Positions 5,819 to 5,820 of a stretch of DNA of 5,820 nt are shown here, piece after piece. Position numbers and translations under genes: made by a program. The stretch is taken from positions 1 through 5,820 of the forward strand of contig JAMCYA010000016.1 in NCBI GenBank assembly GCA_023473845.1, written 5' to 3'. The stretch's first letter is position 1. Each line of letters begins with the position of its first letter. Source of the DNA: Patescibacteria group bacterium. GTDB taxonomy: Bacteria; Patescibacteriota; Doudnabacteria; UBA920. The notes under the pieces were generated by a model. The model was not told the origin of the DNA, did not search any database, and was given only the letters and a program-made list of their open reading frames with translations.

Positions 5819-5820
5819 GT

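Noticed and set aside
1..5820. CRISPR arrays, tRNA or rRNA genes, insertion sequences or phage genes
   Set aside because: No repeated spacers, RNA-gene-like regions, transposase motifs or terminal repeats were seen; the window is nearly all housekeeping coding sequence.

Overview
This 5.8 kb window is a compact, one-strand (+) block of housekeeping genes from a bacterium. It holds the late cytoplasmic peptidoglycan genes murG (5' end missing), murC and murB. A patatin-like gene lies between murG and murC, and a 48-residue single-span membrane protein lies between murC and murB. Downstream come a short ribosome hibernation factor (hpf) and the start of secA. The layout, together with protein details (an HQQD-type MurG, a MurC with an Mpl-like middle domain, a SecA with an insert before its YAADITYGTNNE motif), suggests a member of the Patescibacteria/CPR. 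That lineage call is inferred from remembered family features, not from a search. Base composition is moderate (roughly half G+C) and codons look uniform, so nothing points to recent transfer.

Layout: positions 3-818 are murG; 808-1734 the patatin-like gene, overlapping murG by 11 nt; 1736-3184 murC, 1 nt further on; 3174-3320 the small membrane protein, overlapping murC by 11 nt with a strong Shine-Dalgarno; 3332-4420 murB. These five genes read as one transcription unit. A 64-nt gap then holds a perfect TATAAT and a 7-bp inverted repeat ahead of hpf (4485-4826). A textbook intrinsic terminator (4845-4883) closes hpf, and an extended -10 promoter immediately after it drives secA (4945 onward). 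There is no gene-free stretch longer than 118 nt.

Function: MurB makes UDP-MurNAc, MurC adds the first amino acid, and MurG later adds GlcNAc to lipid I to form lipid II. The patatin-like protein and the small membrane protein are tightly embedded in this operon and are the least explained parts. HPF parks ribosomes in stasis, and SecA powers protein export.

The strongest oddity is at the 3' edge. The secA frame hits TGA after 290 codons, in the context TTT TGA C. Skipping one T restores a SecA-like reading (…DYAFD…). This is either a one-base sequence error, a true frameshift, or a +1 recoding site resembling the prfB 'shifty stop'. The window ends too soon to decide.
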